DNA from: Nonomuraea wenchangensis
GTDB lineage: Bacteria; Actinomycetota; Actinomycetes; Streptosporangiales; Streptosporangiaceae
Length of the DNA: 64,000 bases
Reading direction: 5' to 3'
Assembly: GCF_900111685.1 (NCBI RefSeq)
Contig: NZ_FOHX01000024.1
Coordinates: forward strand, 1 to 64,000
The first letter of the stretch is position 1. Each line of letters starts with the position of its first letter. Made by a program: the position numbers and the translations under genes. The notes beneath the pieces are model-generated. The model was given only the letters and a program-made list of their open reading frames with translations. It ran no database searches and was not told where the DNA came from. This document shows positions 17,299 through 27,992 of the stretch, in pieces.

Positions 17299-19207
17299 GT
17301 GCTTTTCCTTCTGTGGGGGGAAGGGCGCCGGTCAGCGCCCTGCGTGATGCGGTCGAGCATGACTCCGAGCAGCACGGTCGCGACGCCGGCCACGAAGCCC
17401 AGCCCGAAGTCGGTGCGCTGGGAGAAGCCGACCACCACGTCGTAGCCGAGCGCCCCCGCCCCGACCAGGCCGCCGACGACCACCATGGCCAGCGTCATGA
17501 CGATGCCCTGGTTGGCGGCCAGCAGGATCGCTCGCCGGGCCATCGGGAGCTGCACCTTCCACAGGAGCTGGCCCGGGGTGGAGCCGGCCGACACGGCGGC
17601 CTCGACGACCTCGGCGGGCACGGCCTTGATGCCGTCCTCCACCAGGCGCACGACGGGCGGCACGGCGTAGATGATCGAGGCGAAGATGGCCGTGAACCTG
17701 GTGGTCTCGAACAGCGCCAGCGCGGGCAGCAGGTAGACGAAGGCCGGCATGGTCTGGGCGGCGTCCAGCAGCGGGCGCTGGACGGCGGAGTAGCGCGGCG
17801 AGCGGGCCGCGGCCACCCCCAGCAGCAGGCCGATCATGAGGGTGATCAGCACCGCGAGCGCCACCGTGGTCATCGTCTGCATGGCGTGCTCCCACGTGCC
17901 GAGCAGCGCGATCGCCAGCAGGCAGCCGAGCGCGGTCAGCGCCGCCCGGGGGCCGCTCACCCGCCAGGCCACGGCCAGCACGGTCAGCGCGACCAGCCAC
18001 CAGGGGGCCGAGGTGAGCAGCGACTCCAGCGGGTTGAGCAGCAGGACGGAGGTCTGGTCCTTGACGAACGTGGTGACCGGATACCAGCTTGTCTCCGCCC
18101 ACCGTACGACGGCGTTGATCTCGGCCGTGACGTTGAGCGTCCAGCCCTCCGGCCAGGCGCGCGGCAGCACGGGGATCAGCGCGAGACCGGCCGCGGCCAG
18201 CGCGCCCGCGGCGGCGAGGTCGAGCCGGCGCGGCCGGGCGTGCGGGCCGCGGCGGGCGAGCGCCGTCGTCATCCGGTCGAGCACGATCGCCATGACGACG
18301 ACGGCGACACCGGCCGGCAGCATGATGCCGACCTGGGCCCGCGACAGGCCGCGGATGATGTCGCCGCCGAGCCCGGGGGCGGCGATCAGGTTCGCGATGA
18401 CGACCATGGACAGGGCCATCATGATGGTCTGGTTGACCGCCAGCGCGATCGTGGGCCGGGCCAGCGGCAGGACGACCTTGAACAGCGTCTGGCGGCCGGT
18501 GGCGCCGAGCGACCCCGACGCCTCGACCGCCGTGGGGGAGACCTCGGAGACGGCGAGCGCGGTGATGCGGATGGCCGGCGGGATCGCGTAGATCATCGTG
18601 GCGATGGCCCCGGCCGGGGCGCCGATGTGGAAGAACAGCGCGAGCGGGGCCAGGTAGGCGAACGTCGGCATGATCTGCATGACGTCCAGCACCGGCGTGA
18701 CGGCCCGCCGCACCCGCGCGGACCGGCCCGCCCATACGCCGATCGGGACGCCGATCGCCAGCGACAGCAGCACCGCCACCGCGACCAGGGCGAGCGTCTC
18801 CACGCTGGACTGCCAGAGGCCGAGCACGCCGAACGCGCTCACGCCCGCCACCGCGAGCAGCGCGATCCGCCAGCCGCCCGCGAGCCAGGCCAGGCCGCCC
18901 AGCACGCCGGTCAGGCCGGGCCAGCCGAGCGCCGTCAGCGCCCCGGAGAACAGGTCGTAGAGCGAGCCCACGAAGAGCCGGATGTAGTTGAGGAAGTAGA
19001 GGAACAGCGGGCTCTCGTTGCGATGCTCGTCGATCCACTCGCGCAGCTCGGTGACGGCGAGGAACTGCGGGGCCTCCTTGTCGTGCGGCAGCGTGCCCGT
19101 GCCGCGGAACACCAGGTAGGCCACGACGATCAGCGCCGCCACGCCGGCCGGTGCCGCCCAGCGGGGGAGCCTGAGCCTGGAGGGCGCGCCGACCGCGGTG
19201 GTGCTGC

Positions 19208-19211
<4 letters not shown>
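17295..19211 (-). CDS. Fused double ABC permease, betaine/choline type
   Basis: 638 residues containing two complete MetI-like permease domains in tandem. Each has its own EAA-type loop: EASGSLGATGRQTLFKVVLPLA in the first half and EAAVSAGSTPGQLLWKVQLPMA in the second. ProW/OpuAB proteins normally have one domain and form homodimers, so this chain provides both halves of the channel. The N-terminus has an extra TM (VAALIVVAYLVF). The ATG overlaps the ATPase stop by 4 bp. Confidence 0.9.
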
Positions 19212-20263
<1,052 letters not shown>

Positions 20264-20607
20264 TACTCGCCCTCCTCGTTTGCCGTCGCTCAACATATGG
20301 CGTGTTTAATGCCGATCTCAACGGTGTGACCGTCCGGAGACCCGCGTGCTTCCAGGGCGTTATTGCTTTGAAACGTTCAAACCGCCCATTAGGCGACAGT
20401 GGGTGGGTCAAAGGTGCATTTCAGGCTGGACCGGTCCGGAACGTGGAGCTCCAGATTTTGTCGCACGTACCACACAGATAGATTTTTGTCGCGATATGTT
20501 TGGGTAGCTTACCTGCCACGTGATGTGTTCCAATTACCGGCACTTGCTGATTTCCTCAGGGGACACAGGCCCCCCCTTATACGCCGATTCGGGCGAGGTG
20601 CGTTCCG
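20264..20607. promoter_or_regulatory. Divergent upstream region, proV-like operon / cvn2
   Basis: 344 bp without a gene, less GC-rich than the coding DNA, separating the osmolyte-import operon from cvn2. It holds a TTTGAA-ACG-TTCAAA palindrome at 20367-20381, a possible operator. Near the cvn2 side, TGTGTTCCAATTACC at 20524-20538 is repeated exactly upstream of cvn3. No promoter can be placed with certainty. Confidence 0.5.
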
Positions 20608-23253
20608 GTGACTACACAGCTGGGCCAGAGGAGGCAGACCGGCGAAGGCAACTGGCGGCTGCGCAACTGGCGGGTACGGGCACGGCTCGTGGCGCTCATC
20701 CTCATCCCCACGGCCGCCGCCGTCCTGCTGGGCGGCATCCAGGTGCTGGCATCCACCTCCGCGGCCGGCGACTACGCCAGGACGAACCAGTTCGCCCGGC
20801 TGTCGGAGGAACTGGGCGCGCTCACCCACGCCGTCTCCGGCGAACGGGCCAGGATGTCCTGGTACATCGCCCGCAACCGGCCCGCCAGCGTGCTCAGCGA
20901 CGTCCAGAACCAGATGGACGAGAGCGACCTCGCGGCCAGGGACGTACGCGCCATCGCCCGCGAGCTCCTCGGCGAGGTCACCGGCCGCACCGCCGACCAG
21001 CTCGAACAGCTGCTCAACCGGCTCGACGACCTCATCGCGCTGCGCAAGCAGGCCCTGGAGGCCAACCTGCTGCCCGGCCCCGCCGTCGAGCTCTACACCA
21101 CGGTCATCGACGACCTGCTCGCGACGCACAACGAGCTGATCAAGGGCAGCTCGGACGACGAGCTGTTCCGCCAGACCCGCATGCTCGACGCGCTCGCCCG
21201 GGTCAAGGAGAGCGTCGCCTACCAACAGGCCCTGGTGACCGTCGTGCTCACCGAAGGGGCCTTCGACCCCGACCAACTGGAACGTTTCCTCGGCCAGCAG
21301 GCCGGCGAGGCCGCCGAGCGCAGGGCCTTCGCCGCCGAGGCCACCGCCGCCGAACGCCGCTTCTTCGACGAGACCGTCAACGGCAACGTCGCCGAGCGCA
21401 TGTTGTTCCTGCGCGAGCTGGTGCTCATCAGGTCCACGAGCGGCCTGCCGCTCCGCGGCCTGGACCTGTCCAAGAAGGACGACGCCAGGGAGTGGTTCGA
21501 GGCGTCGAAGGCCGTCGTGGACGCCATACGCAAGGTCGAGGAGCGCCAGGCCGCCGGCATCCTCGCCCGCAGCGAGCAGCTCAGCGACGCCGAGCGCCGC
21601 AGCGCCTACGTCGTCGCGGCCGCCGTGCTCGCCCTGCTGGTGGCCGTGCTGCTGGTCACCACCGGCGTGGCCCGCTCCATGGTGCGGCCGCTGCGCCGGC
21701 TGCGCAGCGAGGCCCTGGAGATCGCCGGACACCGGCTGCCCGCCTTCGTCCAGCACCTGCGCGAGTCCAGGGACGGCGCGATCGAGGCCGAGGTCCCGCC
21801 CATCGGCATCTTCACCAAGGACGAGGTGGGCGAGCTCGCCCGCGCCTTCGACGAGGTGCACCGCGAGGCCGTACGGCTGGCCGGCGACGAGGCCCGGCTG
21901 CGTTCCAACGTCAACGCCATGTTCGTCAACCTGTCGCGGCGCAGCCAGACCCTGGTCGAGCGGCAGCTCACGCTCATCGAGAAGCTGGAGCGCGGCGAGC
22001 GCGACGACACCCGGCTGGCCGACCTGTTCAAGCTCGACCACCTCGCCACCCGCATGCGCCGCAACAGCGAGAACCTGCTGGTCCTCGCCGGGCAGGAGGC
22101 CGCGCGCAAGTGGAGCGAGCCGGTCGAGATCATGGACATCGTGCGCGCCGCGCTCGGCGAGGTCGAGAGCTACGACCGGGTCAGCATCCAGGTGCAGTCG
22201 GACGTCGCCATCGCCGGACAGGCCGTCACCGACGTCGTGCACCTGCTCGCCGAGCTGGTCGAGAACGCGGTGTCGTTCTCGTCCCGCGACACCAAGGTGA
22301 TCATCTCCAGCAGCCGCATCGACGGCGGCTCGCTGCTGCTGTCGGTCACCGACAACGGCATCAGCATGACCCAGGAGGAGCTGGCCGAGGCCAACCACCG
22401 GCTGGCCAACCCGCCCGTCGTGGACGTGTCGGTGTCGCGGCGCATGGGCCTGTTCGTGGTCGGGCGGCTGGCGCTGCGGCACAACATCCGGGTGCAGCTG
22501 CGCCGCCAGGACGTCGGCGGGCTGACCGCGATGGTGCTCGTCCCGCCGATGCTGCTCACGGCGGTGAACGGCGCGCTGCCCGGTCACCCGCAGCAGGGGC
22601 AGCCGCCGATGGCCGCCATGCCCTCCCGCCCGTCGATGGCGTCGATCCCGCCCGCACCGGCCGCGCCGCCCTCGTCGCCGGCGCCGTGGCAGCCCGCGGC
22701 GGCCCCGGCGGCGCCCTTCGCCGGGCATCCGTCGTTCGACGCGGCGCCGGTCGAGTCGTCGTCCTGGTTCAGCTCGCCGCACACCGGCACAGGCAACGGC
22801 ACAGGCAACGGCACCGGCAACGGCTCGGCGTCGCTGGAGGCGCCGCACGTGACGGGGTCGTACCCGTCGTTCGCCACGCCGCTGCCGTCGTACCCGGCCG
22901 AGCCGTCCAAGGACGAGTTCCTGCCGATCTTCGCCTCGGTCGAGGACGAGAGCAGCTGGTTCAGCAAGCCCGCGCCCACCGCCGACCACCGGGAACGCGA
23001 CCCCGGCTGGTCCTCGCCCGCCGACACCGGCTGGCAGGCCGCCAGCACCGCAGCCGAGCCCGTTCAGGGCGGGACCACGAGCTCCGGCTTGCCGAAGCGC
23101 ACGCCGAGAGCGAATCTGGTACCGGGCACCGCGAACCCCCAACCGCCGCCCGCTCCCGCTCCTCCGCTGTCCCCCGACCGGTTGCGCAGCAGACTGGCCA
23201 GCTACCAGCAGGGCGTGCGCAAGGGCCGGTCCGAGCTTGAGGAGGACTCATGA
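20608..23253 (+). CDS. cvnA: Conservon sensor kinase-like protein CvnA (cvn2)
   Basis: 881 residues, the shortest CvnA here. TM1 at about 27-45, NIT-type sensor, TM2 at about 332-355, HAMP, H478 in LDHLATRMRR, N-box N553 (LVENAVSFSS) and G-box DNGISM. The tail contains three 12-bp tandem repeats (22786-22821) coding a Gly-Thr-Gly-Asn run, then the shared motifs LPIFASVEDESSWF, GLPKRTPRANLVPG and LRSRLASYQQGV. GTG start; its stop overlaps cvnB by 4 bp (ATGA). It is divergent from the osmolyte operon, so it could sense or control osmolyte uptake (inference). Confidence 0.9.
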   Translation: MTTQLGQRRQTGEGNWRLRNWRVRARLVALILIPTAAAVLLGGIQVLASTSAAGDYARTNQFARLSEELGALTHAVSGERARMSWYIARNRPASVLSDVQNQMDESDLAARDVRAIARELLGEVTGRTADQLEQLLNRLDDLIALRKQALEANLLPGPAVELYTTVIDDLLATHNELIKGSSDDELFRQTRMLDALARVKESVAYQQALVTVVLTEGAFDPDQLERFLGQQAGEAAERRAFAAEATAAERRFFDETVNGNVAERMLFLRELVLIRSTSGLPLRGLDLSKKDDAREWFEASKAVVDAIRKVEERQAAGILARSEQLSDAERRSAYVVAAAVLALLVAVLLVTTGVARSMVRPLRRLRSEALEIAGHRLPAFVQHLRESRDGAIEAEVPPIGIFTKDEVGELARAFDEVHREAVRLAGDEARLRSNVNAMFVNLSRRSQTLVERQLTLIEKLERGERDDTRLADLFKLDHLATRMRRNSENLLVLAGQEAARKWSEPVEIMDIVRAALGEVESYDRVSIQVQSDVAIAGQAVTDVVHLLAELVENAVSFSSRDTKVIISSSRIDGGSLLLSVTDNGISMTQEELAEANHRLANPPVVDVSVSRRMGLFVVGRLALRHNIRVQLRRQDVGGLTAMVLVPPMLLTAVNGALPGHPQQGQPPMAAMPSRPSMASIPPAPAAPPSSPAPWQPAAAPAAPFAGHPSFDAAPVESSSWFSSPHTGTGNGTGNGTGNGSASLEAPHVTGSYPSFATPLPSYPAEPSKDEFLPIFASVEDESSWFSKPAPTADHRERDPGWSSPADTGWQAASTAAEPVQGGTTSSGLPKRTPRANLVPGTANPQPPPAPAPPLSPDRLRSRLASYQQGVRKGRSELEEDS
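22786..22821 (+). repeat. 12-bp tandem repeat inside cvnA2
   Basis: Three head-to-tail copies of GGCAC(A/C)GGCAAC encode Gly-Thr-Gly-Asn repeats in the disordered tail. Such runs change length easily by slippage while keeping frame. Confidence 0.8.
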
Positions 23254-23669
23254 AGGAGCTGAGTCAAGCTGCCAGGGACATGAACTGGCTGGTGAGCAGC
23301 TTCGTCGACGAGGTGCCCGGCGTCGCGCACGCCGTGGTCGTCTCCGCCGACGGCCTGCCCATGGCGTTCTCCCGGGGGTTCCCGAAGGACCGCGCCGACC
23401 AGCTCGCCGCCATCGCCGCCGGCCTGGTCAGCCTCACGGCGGGCTCGGCCCGCGTGTTCGAGGGCGGCGGCGTGACCCAGACCCTGGTCGAGATGGAACG
23501 CGGCCTGCTGCTGGTCATGTCCATCAGCGACGGCTCGTCGCTGGCGGTGCTGGCCGCGCCCGACTGCGACATGGGGCTGGTGGCTTACCAGATGACGATC
23601 CTGGTCGAGCGCGCGGGACAGGTGCTCACGCCCGCGGTGCGGGCGGAGCTGTCCGGGCGTCCGTGGTAG
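23250..23669 (+). CDS. cvnB: Roadblock/LC7 protein CvnB (cvn2)
   Basis: A 139-residue Roadblock/LC7 protein, the probable regulator or scaffold of CvnD. Conserved core SADGLPMAFSRGFPKDRADQL and RVFEGGGVTQTLVEMERGLL. It differs from the other copies at its C-terminus (RAELSGRPW rather than RAEL followed by QAARxR or RASQTR). The start overlaps the cvnA stop (ATGA). Confidence 0.92.
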   Translation: MKELSQAARDMNWLVSSFVDEVPGVAHAVVVSADGLPMAFSRGFPKDRADQLAAIAAGLVSLTAGSARVFEGGGVTQTLVEMERGLLLVMSISDGSSLAVLAAPDCDMGLVAYQMTILVERAGQVLTPAVRAELSGRPW

Positions 23670-23681
23670 GGGGAGGCGATC

Positions 23682-24050
23682 GTGGCATCGTGGCACAACG
23701 GTGAGGCCGAGCCCGAGCGCAGCTCGCTGGTGCGGATGTACGCTCTCACGGGCGGCCGCACCACCCCGCGCAGCGCTCTGGCGATGGAGGCGCTCGTGTC
23801 CTCTGCCACGTCGGCGCAGCTCGGCCCCAGCTATCCCCGCGAACATCGGGCGATCAGCGAGCTGTGCCGCCAGGTAAGATCCGTTGCGGAGATCTCGGCT
23901 CTGCTGAGTGTTCCGCTCGGCGTGGCCCGGGTGCTGGTCGCCGACATGGAGGCGGACGGTCTGGTCCGCGTCTACCAGCCGCAGCTTGAGGCGGGCCTGC
24001 CGGATCGCGGCCTGCTCGAAAGGGTTCTCAGTGGACTTCGCAGGCTCTGA
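23682..24050 (+). CDS. cvnC: DUF742 protein CvnC (cvn2)
   Basis: A 122-residue DUF742 protein with VRMYALTGGRTTP near the N-terminus, the winged-helix-like SVAEISALLSVPLGVARVLVADM, and the dual-coding end LERVLSGLRRL. GTG 23682 follows GGGGGAGG. Overlaps cvnD by 20 nt. Confidence 0.9.
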   Translation: MASWHNGEAEPERSSLVRMYALTGGRTTPRSALAMEALVSSATSAQLGPSYPREHRAISELCRQVRSVAEISALLSVPLGVARVLVADMEADGLVRVYQPQLEAGLPDRGLLERVLSGLRRL

Positions 24051-24600
24051 CGCCGGGCTCACCTCGACGAAGATCGTGGTGGCCGGCGGGTTCGGGGTGG
24101 GCAAGACCACGTTCGTCGGCGCGGTCTCGGAGATCATGCCGCTCACCACCGAAGCGGTGATGACCGAGGCGTCGCAGGGCATCGACGATCTGGCGCACAC
24201 CCCTGGCAAGACCACCACCACGGTGGCCATGGACTTCGGCCGGCTCTCGCTGGACCGGGACCTGATCCTCTACCTGTTCGGCACGCCGGGACAGCACCGG
24301 TTCTGGTTCATGTGGGACGACCTCGTGCGCGGCGCCATCGGCGCGGTCGTGCTGGTCGACTCGCTGCGCCTGGCCGACGCCTTCCCCGCCGTCGACTACT
24401 TCGAGGAGGCGGGGATCCCGTTCGTCGTGGGGCTCAACGGCTGGAACGGCGAGTTCCCGCACGTCGAGCACGAGGTGCGGGAGGCGCTGACGCTCTCGGC
24501 GCACGTGCCGATCGTGCGCACCGACGCGCGCGAGCGGCAGGCGGTCAAGAGCACCCTGATCACGCTGGTCGAGCACGCCCTCGCCGCCCGCGCCCGCTGA
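24031..24600 (+). CDS. cvnD: Ras-like GTPase CvnD (cvn2), atypical G4 motif
   Basis: A 189-residue small GTPase with P-loop GGFGVGKT (19-26) and switch-II FGTPGQ (83-88). The base-recognition motif is NGWN (136-139), whereas all four paralogues have NGWD: the codon at 24445-24447 is AAC. In Ras-type proteins this Asp contacts the guanine ring, so specificity or affinity may be altered. GTG 24031 is chosen for its position identical to the paralogues. Last gene of cvn2. Confidence 0.91.
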   Translation: MDFAGSDAGLTSTKIVVAGGFGVGKTTFVGAVSEIMPLTTEAVMTEASQGIDDLAHTPGKTTTTVAMDFGRLSLDRDLILYLFGTPGQHRFWFMWDDLVRGAIGAVVLVDSLRLADAFPAVDYFEEAGIPFVVGLNGWNGEFPHVEHEVREALTLSAHVPIVRTDARERQAVKSTLITLVEHALAARAR

Positions 24601-24625
24601 CCATCCCCGCACTACGCCCGCCGTA

Positions 24626-25588
24626 CTATGACTGGGCCGCCCACCAGTAGGCCGCGACCAGCTCGGCCACCAGCGTCTCGGTGAGCAGCGCCACGTCCGG
24701 GTCGTCGTCGTGCGCGTAGCGGACGGTGGCCGCGGCGTCCTTGATCTCGGCGCCGACGCTCACCACCGTGGAGCCGCGCTGGCGCACCCAGTCCATGGCC
24801 TGCTCGTCGTACCGGGAGCCGGGGAAGAGCAGGGCGCGGTAGTCGAGGGTCTTGGTGAGGTAGACGTCCACGTGCGACCAGTCGCCGCTCTCGCAGGCGT
24901 CGGCCGGGCGGCGCGGGCCCTCCCGCAGCATGAGCGCCGACTGCTCGGCCGACGACAGCCGCTCGGCGGGGGCGACCGTGTAGACGCCGTGCGGGCCGTC
25001 CAGCAGCTCCATGGTCAGCGGCAGCCATTCGTCCCTGCGGTCGAGCAGGTCGGCGGTGGCCTCGGCGGTGCGGCCGAGCAGCCCGGCCAGGTCCAGAGGC
25101 CGCCCGGTGAGCCGGCTCTCCAGCGCCAGCAGCAGCGCCAGGGTGTGCTGGAAGGTGCGGCAGGCCACGCCGCCGCGCTCCTCGCCGGCGTGCATGGGGA
25201 TGGTCGCGCGGGCCTGCCCGGCGAGGGCGGAGTCCGGCCGGTTGGTGAGGGCCGCGACGAAGGCCGGGCCGCCGGCGTAGCGGTCCACGGCGTCCAGGGT
25301 CTCCCTGCTGCCACCGGTGGCCGAGATCGGGATCACCAGGGTGTCCGGCGTGGCCGGGTACGTCGCCGCCGCCGAGGCGTAGTCGGCGTAGGCGTCCACG
25401 CCGGCGGCGCGCAGGCGCAGAGCCGCGACCCCGGCCGCGTACCGGGAGCTGCCCATGCCGAGGAACAGCACCCGGCGCGGGTCCGCGGGCAGCTCCGCGA
25501 AGGGGTCGGCGGCGGCGAGCGCGGTGGCCAGGTCGGCCAGGGCGGCGGGCTTGGACTCCAGGTCGGACAGGTAGAGCTCGGCATTCAC
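24626..25588 (-). CDS. SIS-domain protein (sugar isomerase-like)
   Basis: A 320-residue protein with tandem SIS folds, like the isomerase half of GlmS/AgaS proteins: LFLGMGSSRYAAG near the N-terminus and the phosphosugar-binding loop ISATGGSRETLDAV. It probably binds or isomerises an amino-sugar phosphate. The GTG start overlaps the stop of the upstream kinase-like gene by 4 bp, so they act together; the kinase product would be a natural substrate. It lacks an N-terminal glutaminase domain, so it is not a full GlmS. Confidence 0.75.
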   Translation of the reverse strand: MNAELYLSDLESKPAALADLATALAAADPFAELPADPRRVLFLGMGSSRYAAGVAALRLRAAGVDAYADYASAAATYPATPDTLVIPISATGGSRETLDAVDRYAGGPAFVAALTNRPDSALAGQARATIPMHAGEERGGVACRTFQHTLALLLALESRLTGRPLDLAGLLGRTAEATADLLDRRDEWLPLTMELLDGPHGVYTVAPAERLSSAEQSALMLREGPRRPADACESGDWSHVDVYLTKTLDYRALLFPGSRYDEQAMDWVRQRGSTVVSVGAEIKDAAATVRYAHDDDPDVALLTETLVAELVAAYWWAAQS

Positions 25589-26748
25589 GACGGGTTCTCC
25601 TCGGTGTACCAGGTGCGCAGGACGCCCATGGGGGCGTAGCGCCAGCGGGGCAGGTGCCGGGCGGCGTAGATCAGCTCGCGGCACTCCTGCTCGATCTCGA
25701 ACGGGCGGATCAGGCCCTCGTCCAGCAGGTCGGGTCGGCCGCGCGCGGCCAGGCGGGCGCGGTAGGCGGCGAGCAGGCCCGCGCGGGCGCGACCGGCCCA
25801 GTCGGCGGCCCGCTCGGGCGGCGTGCCGCGGCGCTTGATCGCGACCTGGGCCACGTGCTCCAGGCTGGTGGTGAGCTGGGCGACGTCGCGGGCGGCCGGC
25901 TGGCAGGGGTCGGCGTCGGTCACCGTGGGGTTGCCGTCGAAGTCGATGACCGCGTAGCCGTCGCGCCACCGGAGTATCTGGCCCACGTGCAGGTCGCCGT
26001 GGATGCGGATGAGGGGCGAGGCGATGGGGGCGTCGAGGGGTTCGAGCTCGTGCCTGAGCCGGTCGGCGCGGGCGGCCAGCCACTGCCCGTCCTCGCCGTC
26101 GGTGAGCTCCAGCGCCTCGGCCAGCGCTCCCGCGGCCCGTACGGCGGCGGCCGACGGCAGCTCGGCCGCCGCGGCGGTGGGGAGGGTGGACAGGGCGAGG
26201 TGCAGGTCGGCGGCCAGGCGGCCGAGGTCGGCGGCGAACGCCGTGTCACCCGCCTCGGCCTCGTCCACGCACCACTCCCAGCCGTCCCTGGCCTCGGGAA
26301 GATAGCCGGTGGCGAGGGCGAGCAGGCACTCCCGGCCGTCGACAGGGCCGGTCAGGGCCGCGTAAGGAGGAGCTGTGTCGTTGAACCCGGCCTCAACGAG
26401 GTGGGAGAGGATCTCCGGGGTGGGATGGGGCAGCGGTACGGGTGGGGTCAGCCACTTCACGACCACTTTTTCGGCCACCACCACCGAGTAGTTCGTCTGG
26501 TCCACGTGGGGGCCGAAGTCCCGTTCACGCGGGACCCCGATGTGCAGACGTGCCGGGTCGTGCGAGAGGGTTGGCAGCGGCAGGAACCTGCGCACGCCGA
26601 AAGGCGGCGGCACCTCCCCCTCCAACACCGTGAGAAGCGCGGCGGTGAGCCCGCGGTCTCGTGCGGTAAGTGGTTTCTCACCGAGAGAGACCAACCGCTG
26701 CGCTATTGAATCCCAATTCAACTGGTAGACCAAACTTCCAGGTAGCAA
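25585..26748 (-). CDS. Maltokinase/APH-fold kinase, possibly glucosamine kinase
   Basis: A 387-residue kinase of the aminoglycoside-phosphotransferase/maltokinase fold. The catalytic loop is IHGDLHVGQILRW and the metal site VIDFDGNP. The C-terminus has ECRELIYAARHLPRWRYAP. Actinobacterial glucosamine kinases of this fold are described with such a C-terminal signature and with a SIS-domain neighbour, as here, so ATP-dependent phosphorylation of glucosamine is the best guess; a different sugar cannot be excluded. First gene of a two-gene unit, divergent from the polyamine-type importer. Confidence 0.7.
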   Translation of the reverse strand: MLPGSLVYQLNWDSIAQRLVSLGEKPLTARDRGLTAALLTVLEGEVPPPFGVRRFLPLPTLSHDPARLHIGVPRERDFGPHVDQTNYSVVVAEKVVVKWLTPPVPLPHPTPEILSHLVEAGFNDTAPPYAALTGPVDGRECLLALATGYLPEARDGWEWCVDEAEAGDTAFAADLGRLAADLHLALSTLPTAAAAELPSAAAVRAAGALAEALELTDGEDGQWLAARADRLRHELEPLDAPIASPLIRIHGDLHVGQILRWRDGYAVIDFDGNPTVTDADPCQPAARDVAQLTTSLEHVAQVAIKRRGTPPERAADWAGRARAGLLAAYRARLAARGRPDLLDEGLIRPFEIEQECRELIYAARHLPRWRYAPMGVLRTWYTEENPS

Positions 26749-26865
26749 TGTGGTGAAAAGTCTTGCTCATGTTGATTCGTGCTGCAACACTCCTACCCTG
26801 GTCTGCTGTGTCCGGTAAGGTCGCGCGACCCCTCGTACATCGCACATCAAGAAGGAGTAGCGGCC

Positions 26866-27984
26866 GTGTCCCGTATCCGGTTCACCCGTCGTCTTCCGGC
26901 TGCCGTCGCGGCGGCCGGCCTCGCGCTTGCCGTCGCGGCGTGCGGCGGTGAGTCGTCGAACAGCTCAGACGGCGCGACCGCGGCGGCTGCAGAGGAGCTC
27001 AAGCCCAACGCCGACCTGTCGAAGCAGTCGCTCCAGGTCACTGTATGGGACGGTTACACCCCGAAGGAGCTGCCCGAGAAGGCCAAGGAGAAGCTCAAGG
27101 TCTCCGAGGTCAAGGTGGGCCTGCACGCCACCAACGAGGAGGCGATGGCCAAGCTGACCGCCTCCGGCGACAGCGGCATCGACGTGGCCTTCGTCTCCGG
27201 CCAGTACGCCCAGGCGCTCAACGAGCAGGGCCTGCTGGAGCCGATTCACGCCGAGCTGGTCCCCAACCTGGCCAACCTCTACCCGGAGGCCGGCCAGCTC
27301 TCCTACGACAAGGGCAACAAGTACTCGGTGCCCTACACCTGGGGCACCACCGGCATCTGCTACCGGACCGACCTGGTGAAGAGCGTGCCCACCAGTTGGA
27401 ACGATCTCCTCAAGCCCCCGGCCTGGGCCGACAAGAAGGTCACCATGATGACCACCGAGCGCTGGCTGGCCCTGCCCGCGCTCAAGCTCCTCGGCTACTC
27501 GGTCAACACCGACAAGGACGAGGAGATCGCCAAGGCCAAGGAGCTGCTGCTGGCCGCCAAGCCGCACTTGCTCGCCTACGACGACACGACGTTCGGCGAC
27601 AAGCTCGTCTCCGGCGAGGCCGTTATGGTCGAGGCGTGGGACGGCTGGTGCCCGACCACCGAGAAGAACATCAAGTTCGCGGTGCCGAAGGAGGGCAGCG
27701 ACCTCTGGGTGGACACCATGGTGATCATGAAGTCCTCCAAGAACAAGGAGGCCGCGCACGCCCTGATCAACTACATCCTCGACCCCGAGATCCACAGCTG
27801 GGCCGCCGAGAACATCAACTACAAGGTGCCGAACAAGGCCGCCATGGAGCGCGTCAAGGCTCCCGAGGGCTCGCTGCTCGGCATCAAGCCGGCGGAGCTG
27901 CTCGACGGTGAGTCGATCATCGACCTCGGCCAGGCGTCCACCAAGTACACCCGGCTTTCCAGCGAAGTCACGGCGCAGTCGTAG
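26866..27984 (+). CDS. potD: Polyamine-type ABC binding lipoprotein (PotD-like)
   Basis: A 372-residue lipoprotein (lipobox LAVAAC, C26) of the spermidine/putrescine binding family, with VTVWDGYTP at the start of the mature domain and a YSVPYTWGTTGICYRTD segment. The GTG at 26866 is chosen because GAAGGAG lies 9 nt upstream and the signal peptide starts there; the open frame extends further 5'. First of four transporter genes in order D-B-C-A. The exact ligand is not predictable from sequence. Confidence 0.88.
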   Translation: MSRIRFTRRLPAAVAAAGLALAVAACGGESSNSSDGATAAAAEELKPNADLSKQSLQVTVWDGYTPKELPEKAKEKLKVSEVKVGLHATNEEAMAKLTASGDSGIDVAFVSGQYAQALNEQGLLEPIHAELVPNLANLYPEAGQLSYDKGNKYSVPYTWGTTGICYRTDLVKSVPTSWNDLLKPPAWADKKVTMMTTERWLALPALKLLGYSVNTDKDEEIAKAKELLLAAKPHLLAYDDTTFGDKLVSGEAVMVEAWDGWCPTTEKNIKFAVPKEGSDLWVDTMVIMKSSKNKEAAHALINYILDPEIHSWAAENINYKVPNKAAMERVKAPEGSLLGIKPAELLDGESIIDLGQASTKYTRLSSEVTAQS

Positions 27985-27992
27985 TCAGTGCA

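Noticed and set aside
22786..22821. Short direct repeats, considered as a CRISPR-like array
   Set aside because: They are 12-bp in-frame codon repeats without spacers, inside a coding tail. No CRISPR array or cas gene was seen in the window.
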